The notes under the pieces are model-generated. The model searched no databases. It had not been told where the DNA came from and was given only the letters and a program-made list of their open reading frames with translations. A stretch of DNA of 64,000 nucleotides, from assembly GCF_002356295.1 (NCBI RefSeq), contig NZ_AP018042.1:3256361-3320360 (forward strand), read 5' to 3'. Positions 50,356 through 58,166 of the stretch are shown one piece after another; the stretch's first letter is position 1, and each line of letters starts with the position of its first letter. Source of the DNA: Labilibaculum antarcticum (GTDB lineage Bacteria > Bacteroidota > Bacteroidia > Bacteroidales > Marinifilaceae). The translations under genes were made by a program, and so were the position numbers.

Positions 50356-51069
50356 TTAAGGGCCTAGTTCCGGATAGTTTAGTAAAGCTTTATAGCTGTG
50401 TCCTTCATGATCTCGAATGTTCGAAATGCCTTCGTATTTACTAATTCGTTTAGTTTTTAAATCGTAATGAACGTAAATGGGATTCATGAGCACGCGTAGC
50501 AATAGTGATTGGCATTCCATTCGAAGCAACACGATGTTCGGATCGCTGGTTTGTTCATCTACTTTATATATTCTGAAGGTGAAATAGTCCTGAAAGGCAA
50601 CTGAGAGAAAGTTAAAAACTAATTTTTCTTCTGCAATAATTTTATTCCAGTTGCTTTTGATGTAGTAATTGAAACCTCCATCAACAACGGCTGGTTCGGG
50701 TACATAAAGACTTTTTTCTTTCAGCTTTGAATTGGAGTTTTTGCGATAGCGAATTTCGAATTGATTGGCTCCCACGTGAATAACCTCTTCGAGTAATCCG
50801 CTTCGTTCATCCATCAACAGGTAATTTGGTTTTTGAAATGAATTCCTAAAATCAAGTTCTCTATAAGCAAATTCAGATCCGTTTTCTCCAACAAAAGAGG
50901 TCCGTGTCTCTAAATGTTTGCCTTTTATGAATATCTCCTGATGCACCTCTTTGTAGATAAATTCCAAGGAATTTTTATCCATAGCAATGCCTTCGTAAAC
51001 TCGATTTTCGGTTCCCGAACGAAAACCGTAAAAGGAGAGGAGTACAATAATGAATAAGAGCTTTTTCAT
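50356..51069 (-). CDS. Exported protein of the lipid operon, function unknown
   Basis: The 237-residue protein has an N-terminal signal (KKLLFIIVLLSFYGFRSG). A beta-rich body follows with EIFIKGKHLETRTSFVGENG, YIKSNWNKIIAEEKLVFNFL, and VHYDLKTKRISKYEGISNIR near the end. I recognise no named family. It lies 19 bp from the oxidoreductase gene and 25 bp from the second methyltransferase gene, and so belongs to the same operon. A periplasmic lipid-binding or lipocalin-like role would suit the context, as inference. Confidence 0.72.
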   Translation of the reverse strand: MKKLLFIIVLLSFYGFRSGTENRVYEGIAMDKNSLEFIYKEVHQEIFIKGKHLETRTSFVGENGSEFAYRELDFRNSFQKPNYLLMDERSGLLEEVIHVGANQFEIRYRKNSNSKLKEKSLYVPEPAVVDGGFNYYIKSNWNKIIAEEKLVFNFLSVAFQDYFTFRIYKVDEQTSDPNIVLLRMECQSLLLRVLMNPIYVHYDLKTKRISKYEGISNIRDHEGHSYKALLNYPELGP

Positions 51070-51094
51070 CTTCTTAGAATTTAATTGATTGATG

Positions 51095-52114
51095 TTAATT
51101 GGGATTTCTTTTGCTGAACAGATAATGGCTTATGCTCCATTCTTCACCTCGACGATATCCCCATAATTCGGCGCAAGCCATAAAAAAGATCCTCCAATAA
51201 ACCCCCCAGCGGGTTGACTGATTGGTACCGTAAGTCTCTTCGAATATTGGCATGATTTCAGTTTTTTGTTCATCCATTTTTTGCAACCATGCTTCTGCTG
51301 TTTTCTGATAATGAGTTCCGTTCATATGCCATCTTTTTTCAATGGTTAAATGCTCTTGAAAGTGCGAAAAGAGATCTTCTCCGGGCATGATTCCTCCCGT
51401 GAAAAAATATTTTGACATCCAATCGCTCGAATCCTGAATTTCAAATTTGTATGTCAATTCTTTGTGCGAGAAGACGTGAACAAAAAGTTTACCGGTTAGC
51501 TTTAAAAATCCATTAATTCGATGCAGAAGTTCTTGGTAATTTCTCATGTGCTCAAACATTTCCACCGAAATAACTCTGTCAAATTTTTCATTTATGTTGA
51601 AATTATTCATGTCAGCAGTAATGATGTGTAAGTTGGTAATTCCAATGTCGAGTGCTTTGGCCTGTATGTATTCTCGTTGAGAATGAGAATTGGAAACCGC
51701 TGTAATGCTCGAATTGGAAAATTTTTGCGCCATATACAAGCTAAGGGATCCCCAGCCACATCCCAATTCGAGAATGTCATGCCCATCTTGAATTTCAGCT
51801 CGTTCAATTGTCTTTTCAAGCATTGTTTTCTCAGCTTCATCCAAATCGTTTGTGCTCTCGTCCCAAAATCCACAGGAATATTTTAAATATCGTCCCAGAA
51901 CTTTCTCGAAAAAGCCTGCAGGCAATTCATAATGTTGCTCGTTGGCTGCATTGGTATTGATCGCGATCGGACTCTCTTTTAATTCATCAACTAATTTGTT
52001 GATATTGAATTGTTTTCTCTCGTTTTGCAGTCGTTGCTTTAACAATCCTCTTATTTTTATTCTGATGAGTGAATCGGGAATTAAGCCCTTTTCAACAATA
52101 GTTATATACCACAT
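51095..52114 (-). CDS. CFA-synthase-like SAM methyltransferase (2)
   Basis: The 339-residue protein starts MWYITIVEKGLIPDSLIRIK. The CFA-type acceptor motif appears as EQHYELPAGFFEKVLGRYLK, with YSCGFWDE. The SAM site ILELGCGWGSLSLYMAQKF is intact, and VISVEMFEHMRNYQELLHRI follows. The sequence is shorter than the first methyltransferase and belongs to a different branch, related to plant N-methyltransferase-like enzymes. It shares the operon with the desaturase, 12 bp downstream of it. It may act on a different chain position or on a product of the first enzyme, which is inference. Confidence 0.88.
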   Translation of the reverse strand: MWYITIVEKGLIPDSLIRIKIRGLLKQRLQNERKQFNINKLVDELKESPIAINTNAANEQHYELPAGFFEKVLGRYLKYSCGFWDESTNDLDEAEKTMLEKTIERAEIQDGHDILELGCGWGSLSLYMAQKFSNSSITAVSNSHSQREYIQAKALDIGITNLHIITADMNNFNINEKFDRVISVEMFEHMRNYQELLHRINGFLKLTGKLFVHVFSHKELTYKFEIQDSSDWMSKYFFTGGIMPGEDLFSHFQEHLTIEKRWHMNGTHYQKTAEAWLQKMDEQKTEIMPIFEETYGTNQSTRWGVYWRIFFMACAELWGYRRGEEWSISHYLFSKRNPN

Positions 52115-52126
52115 AGCAATTGTGTT

Positions 52127-52867
52127 TTATTTGTTTAATGAATTCGGGTTTAATTTTATGATTTTAAATGAATGCAATAGCTTCATAGCCAAAAAGGAGG
52201 GGTCGAATTCATACCATTTACTGGCAAAATTAGCTCTCCAGGGTTTTGCATGATGGTTATTGTGCAGGGCTTCTCCTCCCAAGAGAATTTCGATAGGGAA
52301 TAGATTTGTTGAATCGTTATCCTGTTTGTAATTTCGATACCCAATTTTATGAGAGAACCAGTTGATGATGGCTCCATGTATAGGACTCATGAAAAAATGG
52401 ATTGGCAGCAAAGCGAGCCAATATATATTTGGTGCAAAAAGCAAGTAGATTACGATGTAGACACCAGCCCATAAAAGTCTTGAAATCCAAGATTCTGAAA
52501 TTTTCTCAAAAGCGATCCATCTTGGTATGTTCACATCTATACCATCTTGAAGCGTTATCTCTCTATTCTTCACCAATGAATAGTAGCGATAGGTGTTCAG
52601 CATAAATTTGACAATGTTGGACGAATGATGAGGGGAATGCGGATCTTGTATTTGGTCCGTGTGCATGTGATGCATTCGGTGCATATAAGCATAGGCAAAC
52701 GGATTTAGATAAGAAGTGCCTTGAGAAATCCATGCTCCAACGAAGAAAGTCCGTTCCCAGAATCTGTTCATTTCAAACATGGAATGAGCTGCATAACGAT
52801 GCAGGAAAACAGTCTGAAAGAACAAACTAGCGTACCAATGAGCGATTATAAATATGATAATTAGCAT
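52127..52867 (-). CDS. Fatty-acid desaturase (acyl-CoA/acyl-lipid type)
   Basis: The 246-residue membrane protein has three histidine boxes: FLHRYAAHSMFEM (HxxxxH), MHRMHHMHTD (HxxHH), and EALHNNHHAKPW (HxxHH). These bind the di-iron centre. Hydrophobic segments between the boxes span the membrane. It introduces a double bond, probably at delta-9, into acyl chains. It is the first gene of a six-gene minus-strand operon containing two CFA-like methyltransferases, which need such double bonds as substrate. The length is short but usual for bacterial members. Confidence 0.9.
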   Translation of the reverse strand: MLIIIFIIAHWYASLFFQTVFLHRYAAHSMFEMNRFWERTFFVGAWISQGTSYLNPFAYAYMHRMHHMHTDQIQDPHSPHHSSNIVKFMLNTYRYYSLVKNREITLQDGIDVNIPRWIAFEKISESWISRLLWAGVYIVIYLLFAPNIYWLALLPIHFFMSPIHGAIINWFSHKIGYRNYKQDNDSTNLFPIEILLGGEALHNNHHAKPWRANFASKWYEFDPSFLAMKLLHSFKIIKLNPNSLNK

Positions 52868-53007
52868 GAGTAAATTAAAAAAGTTAAAATATCAAAATTG
52901 AAATTGTTTACTCTTTTTCTATATACTCTAAACAATTAATAGGCTTAAATGGTTCGCACTTGATGCTAAATATTTTTGCTCTTTATCATTATTTGTAAAT
53001 AAAGTTC

Positions 53008-53264
53008 ATGAAAAAAATATGAGAATTCAGTTAACTTATAGAAAAGGAATACTAAAATACAAGAAGGATTCAGCTAAGATTTTAGCGAAGTTTGAGAAGA
53101 AGTTCAATAAACGAAATGTGGTCGCAAGGCATCATTTCAATGATGCAAGTCCTGAGTTGGTTGGAGTTGGAACAGACTAGTAGTAAGTCTTAATTACTGT
53201 AGATGAGGTTGAAGGTTAAGTGGCTTTGCAGGTTGATTTGTTAAAGTCAGCAAGAATAGTTGGA
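53008..53264 (+). pseudogene. Decayed paralogue of the 46149 gene
   Basis: An ATG at 53008 gives MKKI and stop, as in the intact copy (MKNI). From 53019 another frame reads KYKKDSAKILAKFEKKFNKR, then ARHHFNDASPELVG, and stops at 53178 followed by two more stops. In the same frame the end VALQVDLLKS is still recognisable at about 53220-53250. The copy therefore carries a 5' frameshift and several nonsense changes. Confidence 0.85.
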
Positions 53265-53289
53265 TAAGATTGCATGGTAGAAAATAAAA

Positions 53290-53326
53290 AATGCCACCAA
53301 TATTGTGTATTGATGGCATTATATAT
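53290..53326. terminator. Terminator between the decayed paralogue and the Sua5/YciO gene
   Basis: AATGCCACCAA, 9-nt loop, TTGATGGCATT. It is the duplicate of the hairpin at 46442. It now serves mainly the minus-strand Sua5/YciO gene, whose stop codon is at 53343. Confidence 0.82.
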
Positions 53327-53342
53327 TTTAGCGTATTGTGTT

Positions 53343-53954
53343 TTATAAAATTAATTCACCAATTCCTGGTCGGATGATTTCAAATGAATCAGTGGAGCAA
53401 TCTACAATTGTTGAAGCTGTATTATTGCCGTAACCCCCATCAATAATAAGATCAACTTGTTTGTTGTATTTCTCGTTAATTAATTCAGGATCAGTGGTGT
53501 ATTCAACAACTTCATCCGGATCATGAATAGAGGTTGTTAGTATCGGATTGCCCAATTCTTCAACTATACGTAATGGGATAAAGTGATTAGGAACACGAAT
53601 TCCAACAGTTTTCTTTTTGCTTTTAAATAATTTGGGAACATTACTACTGGCTTGTAGAATAAATGTGAAGGCTCCGGGTAGGTTTTTCTTCATCATTTTA
53701 AAGGTCGTGTTATCTACTTTAGCATATTCGGATAAAGTGCTTAGGTTGTTGCAAATTAGAGAGAAATTTCCTTTATCGGCAGTGGTTCCTTTTAATTTTG
53801 CAATTCTCTGTACGGCTTTGGTATTGTTAATATCACAGCCTATCGCATAAACGGTATCGGTTGGGTATATGATAATGCCGCCATTCTTCAAAATGTCTAC
53901 TATCTGCCTAAATTCCCGATGGTTGGGGTTGTCAGGGTACAGTTTCAAAAGCAT
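53343..53954 (-). CDS. Sua5/YciO family protein (L-threonylcarbamoyladenylate synthase type)
   Basis: The 203-residue YrdC-fold protein has a KxR-SxN-type binding cleft: GGIIIYPTDTVYAIGCD, AKLKGTTADKGNFSLICNNL, KTVGIRVPNH and PILTTSIHDPD. STIVDCSTDSFEIIRPGIGE is the usual end. The family makes threonylcarbamoyl-AMP for tRNA A37 modification. This short form, with KG in place of KxR, is closer to YciO, whose exact role is less certain. A remnant of its 3' end is duplicated at 46458. Confidence 0.88.
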   Translation of the reverse strand: MLLKLYPDNPNHREFRQIVDILKNGGIIIYPTDTVYAIGCDINNTKAVQRIAKLKGTTADKGNFSLICNNLSTLSEYAKVDNTTFKMMKKNLPGAFTFILQASSNVPKLFKSKKKTVGIRVPNHFIPLRIVEELGNPILTTSIHDPDEVVEYTTDPELINEKYNKQVDLIIDGGYGNNTASTIVDCSTDSFEIIRPGIGELIL

Positions 53955-54088
53955 TTGTAGTGGTTTTGGGTTATTAAGGGAGTAAAGGTAAAATATTCTT
54001 TGATATAGGTTATCTACTGAAGCTTATTTTTTTCTTGTCTTGCAAATAATGTGAATGGGTGAACATTAGGGGATTAAATTGAGATGAG

Positions 54089-54125
54089 AGCAAAAAAAGG
54101 AGTACTTGCGTACTCCTAAATTTTT
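54089..54125 (-). terminator. Terminator of the transaldolase gene
   Basis: AGGAGTAC, loop TTGC, GTACTCCT. On the minus strand it is followed by a run of seven T, 18 bp past the stop codon. Confidence 0.92.
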
Positions 54126-54137
54126 ATCATCGAATGA

Positions 54138-54794
54138 TCAACCATTTAATTTGTTGTAATCAGCAAGGAATTGTGCTAATCCTTTATCTGTTAAAGGGTG
54201 ATTTAATAGGCCTGTAATGGCGCTAAGAGGGCTTGTGGTGACGTCGGCACCAGCTTCGATACATTGTACCATATGCATGGTATGACGAACAGATGCAGCT
54301 AGAACCTGAGTTTCGAAACCATAATAACTGTTCATGTCTACAATTTGACGAATTAAGTCAATTCCATCAGCACAAATATCATCTAAACGACCAACAAAAG
54401 GAGATACGTATGTTGCACCTGCTTTAGCCGCCAATAATGCTTGACCAACCGAGAAAATTAACGTGCAATTTGTTCTGATATCTTGTAAACTAAGATATTT
54501 TATTGCTTTAATACCATCTTTAGTACATGGAACCTTAACAACAATTTGTGGATGAAGAGCGGCTAATTCCATGCCTTCAGAAATCATTCCTTCAAAATCG
54601 GTTGCAATAACCTCAGCACTTACATCGCCATCTACAATTTCGCAAATATCAACATAGTGCTTTTTGATGTTTCCTTCTCCTTTAATCCCCTCCTTAGCCA
54701 TAAGGGATGGATTTGTGGTAACGCCGTCAAGGATTCCTAAATCCTGGGCTTCTTTAATCTGATCAAGATTTGCTGTGTCGATAAAAAACTTCAT
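54138..54794 (-). CDS. Transaldolase / fructose-6-phosphate aldolase
   Basis: The 218-residue short transaldolase has the landmarks [48 protein letters not shown] (Schiff-base Lys), [20 protein letters not shown] and [10 protein letters not shown]. It belongs to the MipB/TalC group, which includes both transaldolases and F6P aldolases. A transaldolase role in the pentose phosphate pathway is more likely in this phylum. It is monocistronic with its own terminator. The tRNA-Thr cluster begins 170 bp upstream. Confidence 0.94.
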   Translation of the reverse strand: MKFFIDTANLDQIKEAQDLGILDGVTTNPSLMAKEGIKGEGNIKKHYVDICEIVDGDVSAEVIATDFEGMISEGMELAALHPQIVVKVPCTKDGIKAIKYLSLQDIRTNCTLIFSVGQALLAAKAGATYVSPFVGRLDDICADGIDLIRQIVDMNSYYGFETQVLAASVRHTMHMVQCIEAGADVTTSPLSAITGLLNHPLTDKGLAQFLADYNKLNG

Positions 54795-54962
54795 TTTACG
54801 ATTTTTAGTTTGTTATTTGTTCAAAACGAAAATACACTAATTTCTTTTACATACAAAGAATAGCATATGTTTTGAACTCATTAATTAAAACATAGAGACG
54901 CGAAACTATTTCCGCATCAAAGAGATTCGAAAAATATGAAGTTGGTGGGGGGATAAAAAAAG

Positions 54963-55036
54963 AGCCGATGGAGGGATTCGAACCCGCGACCTGCTGATTA
55001 CAAATCAGCTGCTCTGACCAACTGAGCTACATCGGC
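54963..55036 (-). tRNA. tRNA-Thr (anticodon TGT), copy 1
   Basis: This is a 74-nt cloverleaf: acceptor GCCGATG/CATCGGC, anticodon arm GCTGA-TTTGTAA-TCAGC with anticodon TGT, and T-arm GGGTTCGAATCCC. The CCA is not encoded. It is identical to the copies at 55161 and 55328. Confidence 0.96.
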
Positions 55037-55048
55037 AAAAATACTCTG

Positions 55049-55120
55049 AGCCATTGATGAGAATTGAACTCATGACCTCTTCCTTACCAAGGAAGCGCTC
55101 TACCCCTGAGCTACAACGGC
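55049..55120 (-). tRNA. tRNA-Thr (anticodon GGT)
   Basis: A 72-nt cloverleaf with acceptor GCCGTTG/CAATGGC (one G-U pair), anticodon arm CTTCC-TTGGTAA-GGAAG with anticodon GGT, and T-arm GAGTTCAATTCTC. The CCA is not encoded. It reads ACC and ACU, complementing the TGT species beside it. Confidence 0.95.
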
Positions 55121-55160
55121 AGTAATAAAATAAAAAAAAGGAGTTGGTCTCCTTTAGTAG

Positions 55161-55234
55161 AGCCGATGGAGGGATTCGAACCCGCGACCTGCTGATTACA
55201 AATCAGCTGCTCTGACCAACTGAGCTACATCGGC
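55161..55234 (-). tRNA. tRNA-Thr (anticodon TGT), copy 2
   Basis: It is identical in sequence to the gene at 54963. It lies upstream of tRNA-Thr(GGT) in the transcription direction. Confidence 0.96.
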
Positions 55235-55327
55235 GTTTTGTTACTTTTTAGAAGGTAAAACGATCCTTCAAATAGTCTTGTAAAGAACGAAAGAAAGCCC
55301 GAAAGCTTTCTTTATTGTTTTTTGTTG

Positions 55328-55401
55328 AGCCGATGGAGGGATTCGAACCCGCGACCTGCTGATTACAAATCAGCTGCTCTGACCAACTGAGCTACATCGG
55401 C
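55328..55401 (-). tRNA. tRNA-Thr (anticodon TGT), copy 3
   Basis: It is identical to copies 1 and 2. It lies 30 bp downstream of the SRP RNA gene on the same strand, so the whole set may be one transcription unit. Between copies 2 and 3 an imperfect hairpin (AAAGAAAGC ... GCTTTCTTT) is seen at 55288-55311, possibly an internal terminator. Confidence 0.96.
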
Positions 55402-55431
55402 ATTTTTATACAAATTAGAAGTATAAAAAGT

Positions 55432-55527
55432 GGGTAAACAGCTACGTCGCACTGCTTCGACCACCTACCCTTGCTGCCTTCCGACCCTGGGGGGATTCAG
55501 TAGGAGCGAGTCGCATAGTGCTTACCC
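55432..55527 (-). ncRNA. ffs: Signal recognition particle RNA (small bacterial type)
   Basis: About 96 nt on the minus strand, from GGGTAAGCAC to GTTTACCC, which pair as the closing stem. The conserved domain IV core reads CAGGGTCGGAAGGCAGCAAG, with the GGAA tetraloop and the Ffh-binding internal loop. It binds Ffh for cotranslational targeting of membrane proteins. Ends are set by pairing and could be off by a few bases. Confidence 0.94.
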
Positions 55528-55532
55528 GACGA

Positions 55533-55563
55533 CAAAAGTAGAAAAATCTTCAATTCTTGCAAA
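55533..55563 (-). promoter_or_regulatory. Promoter of ffs (and probably the tRNA-Thr cluster)
   Basis: On the minus strand TTTG, exactly 19 bp, then TACTTTTG. This is a perfect match to the Bacteroidota housekeeping consensus and ends 5 bp before the predicted RNA. Confidence 0.82.
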
Positions 55564-55777
55564 TAAATAGTGAAACTTCTTATCTGATTTTTCTTGCTTG
55601 AGTAGTCAATGGTTTTATTCTCAGCTAAATAATTTTTTAAAAAAAATATTATTTTTTTTGCGTTCATCTGTTTTTGACAATAATAATGAGGAATTGAAAT
55701 CAGAATTATGCTTTTGAGAGTAGGGGTTTCTTGTAAAAACGGATATCTTTGTGCTCGGAAAAACAAAATACATTTGC

Positions 55778-56341
55778 ATGCAGATTTTTAAAAATTCATT
55801 ACTTAGACATACTTTCTTATTTGGGGCACTGGTAGGGGGAGTTCTAATTTGCGCAGCTTTGGTTGTATATGCAAAAGGCCTATCAGTTAATTTTGATCCC
55901 AATCTTCGTTCTATAAACCTATTTCTAATAGTAACAGGTATTTTTTTCGGGGTTAAAAAATATCGCGACGATGAATTGGATGGTGTAATTAGCTATGGAA
56001 AAGCATTTACGACTGGCGTTCTTATAATTGGATTTGCATCCCTATTTTATTCAATCTTTATTTATATTTTAACGAGATATTTTGATTCATCTATTATAGC
56101 AGAAGCAATTGTCTTTTTAGAGAAAGGATTGCATGAAATGGGTTATCAGCAAAAGGATATTGATTTGTTAATGGGGATTTATAAAGAAATGACTCCGGGG
56201 CTGTTTGCTTTTGGACAATGGTTCAGCAAAGCATTATCGGGTTTATTATTTTCTTTTATTTTGGCTTTTTTCTTTCGTCAGAGCAGAAATTTGCTGAATA
56301 AGAACTCTGTTGATAAATTTAACGAATCGAATAATCAGTAA
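55778..56341 (+). CDS. DUF4199 family membrane protein
   Basis: About 187 residues from the ATG at 55778; a GTG 27 bp upstream is in frame but less likely. Hydrophobic segments lie at roughly 15-35, 45-60, 80-105 and 155-175. The stretch FFGVKKYRDDELDGVISYGK, then AFTTGVLIIGFASLFYSIFI, is the DUF4199 signature. The function is unknown. The gene precedes a glycosyltransferase by 9 bp; DUF4199-GT2 pairs are common in Bacteroidota, suggesting a link to lipid or envelope glycosylation. Confidence 0.88.
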   Translation: MQIFKNSLLRHTFLFGALVGGVLICAALVVYAKGLSVNFDPNLRSINLFLIVTGIFFGVKKYRDDELDGVISYGKAFTTGVLIIGFASLFYSIFIYILTRYFDSSIIAEAIVFLEKGLHEMGYQQKDIDLLMGIYKEMTPGLFAFGQWFSKALSGLLFSFILAFFFRQSRNLLNKNSVDKFNESNNQ

Positions 56342-56350
56342 AATTTAAAT

Positions 56351-57298
56351 ATGGATATTTCTGTTGTAGTTCCTTTGTACAATGAGGAAGAATCGCTTCC
56401 CGAATTACTAGCCTGGATTGATCGGGTGATGCAAGCAAATAGTTTTAGTTATGAGGTTGTATTAGTAGATGATGGGAGTAATGATACCTCCTGGGCTGTG
56501 ATAGAGGATTTACGAACAAAGTTCTCGGCCGTTAAAGGAATTAAATTTCGAAGAAATTACGGGAAATCAGCTGCGCTTTTCAGCGGGTTTGAAATTGTTA
56601 AGGGCGATGTGGTTATTACAATGGATGCCGATCTTCAGGATTCTCCGGATGAGATTCCTGAATTGTATCGTATGATAAAAGAAGAGGATTTCGATTTGGT
56701 TTCAGGATGGAAACAAAAGCGTTACGATCCAATTTCCAAAACAATTCCAAGTAAATTCTTCAATAGAACAGCAAGAGCGATGTCGGGCATTAAATTGCAC
56801 GATTTTAATTGTGGATTAAAAGCTTATAAAAACAAAGTGGTTAAAAGTGTTGAGGTGTATGGCGAAATGCACAGATACATTCCAATTTTGGCTAAAGAAG
56901 CTGGTTTTGTTAAAATCACCGAAAAAGTCGTTCAACATCAGGAACGAAAATATGGGGTGACAAAATTTGGCTTAAGCCGATTTATTAATGGTTTTCTCGA
57001 TTTATTGTCCCTTAGCTTTATTAGTAAATTTGGTAAAAAGCCGATGCACTTTTTTGGATTACTGGGTACACTTATGTTTTTAGTTGGCTTTTTTGCTTCT
57101 GCGTGGATTGGCGCTCTGAAACTTCATAGCATGAGTTTGGGAGAAATAGCCCCTCGCGTAACCAATAGTCCGTACTTTTTTATCGCATTAACAACAATGA
57201 TTATTGGTACTCAACTATTTCTTGCCGGATTTATAGCCGAATTGGTTAGTCGAAGTTCTTCTGAACGAAATACCTATCAGATCGAAAAAGAAATTTAA
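56351..57298 (+). CDS. Family 2 glycosyltransferase (DPM/GtrB-like)
   Basis: The 315-residue protein has a GT-A domain (DISVVVPLYNEEESLPELLA, LVDDGSNDTSW, GDVVITMDADLQDSPDEIPE, and HDFNCGLKAYKNKVV). Two C-terminal membrane spans follow at about 235-258 and 270-295. This is the polyprenyl-phosphate glycosyltransferase type (DPM1/GtrB), which transfers a sugar from a nucleotide donor to undecaprenyl phosphate. The acceptor and sugar cannot be told from sequence. It is in one operon with DUF4199. Confidence 0.93.
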   Translation: MDISVVVPLYNEEESLPELLAWIDRVMQANSFSYEVVLVDDGSNDTSWAVIEDLRTKFSAVKGIKFRRNYGKSAALFSGFEIVKGDVVITMDADLQDSPDEIPELYRMIKEEDFDLVSGWKQKRYDPISKTIPSKFFNRTARAMSGIKLHDFNCGLKAYKNKVVKSVEVYGEMHRYIPILAKEAGFVKITEKVVQHQERKYGVTKFGLSRFINGFLDLLSLSFISKFGKKPMHFFGLLGTLMFLVGFFASAWIGALKLHSMSLGEIAPRVTNSPYFFIALTTMIIGTQLFLAGFIAELVSRSSSERNTYQIEKEI

Positions 57299-57372
57299 AT
57301 AACCAGTGAATGTGTGAAAGGGTAATTGAGTGAAGAAGTAAAAACTAATTACTGCTAACTGTTCACTGCTAA

Positions 57373-58164
57373 TTGTTTACTGGGCAAATGATAAAGAGAA
57401 TTATTAGAATTTTATTACAAATATTTCCTCGTCCGATTCTGATTCGGTTGAGCCTGATAATAAATCGTGTAGTTGCGGTATTTCTAATTGGAGATAAAGT
57501 TGAATGTCCTGTTTGTGGCGGACACTTCAGTAAATTTCTTCCTTATGGATACACAAAAGTTTCGGGGCGCGATAATGCTTTGTGTCCGAAATGTCTTTCC
57601 TTGGAACGTCATAGGTTGATGTGGATGTATTTAAATGAAAAGACAGAGTTCTTCACGAAGGAACTTAAAGTTTTGCACATTGCTCCTGAACAGTGTTTTT
57701 ACAAGCGATTCAGGAAGCTCTCTAATCTGGATTATACCACGGCCGATTTGGAATCTCCAATTGCCGATGTGCATTTCGATGTTCAGGAAATTCCTTTTGC
57801 CGAAGCATCCTATGATGTGGTAATTTGTAATCATGTACTGGAACATGTTACAGATGATCAAAAGGCAATGAGTGAGATTTACCGGGTGCTAAAACCAAAA
57901 GGATTTGCCATTTTGCAGGTTCCAATGGATACAGAAAATCCGCTCACAATGGAAGATCCAAATGTTACTGATCCGAAGGAAAGAGAGAGACTGTACCGTC
58001 AAAAAGATCATGTCCGTTTGTATGGATTAGATTATGCGGATAAATTGTCAAAAGTGGGATTTTCTGTTTCCCAATCTCAATATGCAAAAGAAATCTCTTC
58101 TGATTTAGCAGAAAAATATCGCTTACCAATGAATGAAATCTTTTATTTCAATCAAAAAAACTAA
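57373..58164 (+). CDS. SAM-dependent methyltransferase with zinc-ribbon-like N-terminus
   Basis: The 263-residue protein has an N-terminal helix, then CPVCGGHFSKFLPYG and NALCPKCLSLERHRLMWMYL, a four-cysteine cluster that could bind zinc. A class I methyltransferase core follows (VLHIAPEQCFYKRF, DYTTADLE, FAEASYDVVICNHVLEHVTD, EIYRVLKPKGFAILQVP). Relatives occur in glycan or lipid biosynthesis loci. It lies between two glycosyltransferase genes and ends 2 bp before the second. The substrate is unknown. Confidence 0.86.
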   Translation: MFTGQMIKRIIRILLQIFPRPILIRLSLIINRVVAVFLIGDKVECPVCGGHFSKFLPYGYTKVSGRDNALCPKCLSLERHRLMWMYLNEKTEFFTKELKVLHIAPEQCFYKRFRKLSNLDYTTADLESPIADVHFDVQEIPFAEASYDVVICNHVLEHVTDDQKAMSEIYRVLKPKGFAILQVPMDTENPLTMEDPNVTDPKERERLYRQKDHVRLYGLDYADKLSKVGFSVSQSQYAKEISSDLAEKYRLPMNEIFYFNQKN

Positions 58165-58166
58165 GA

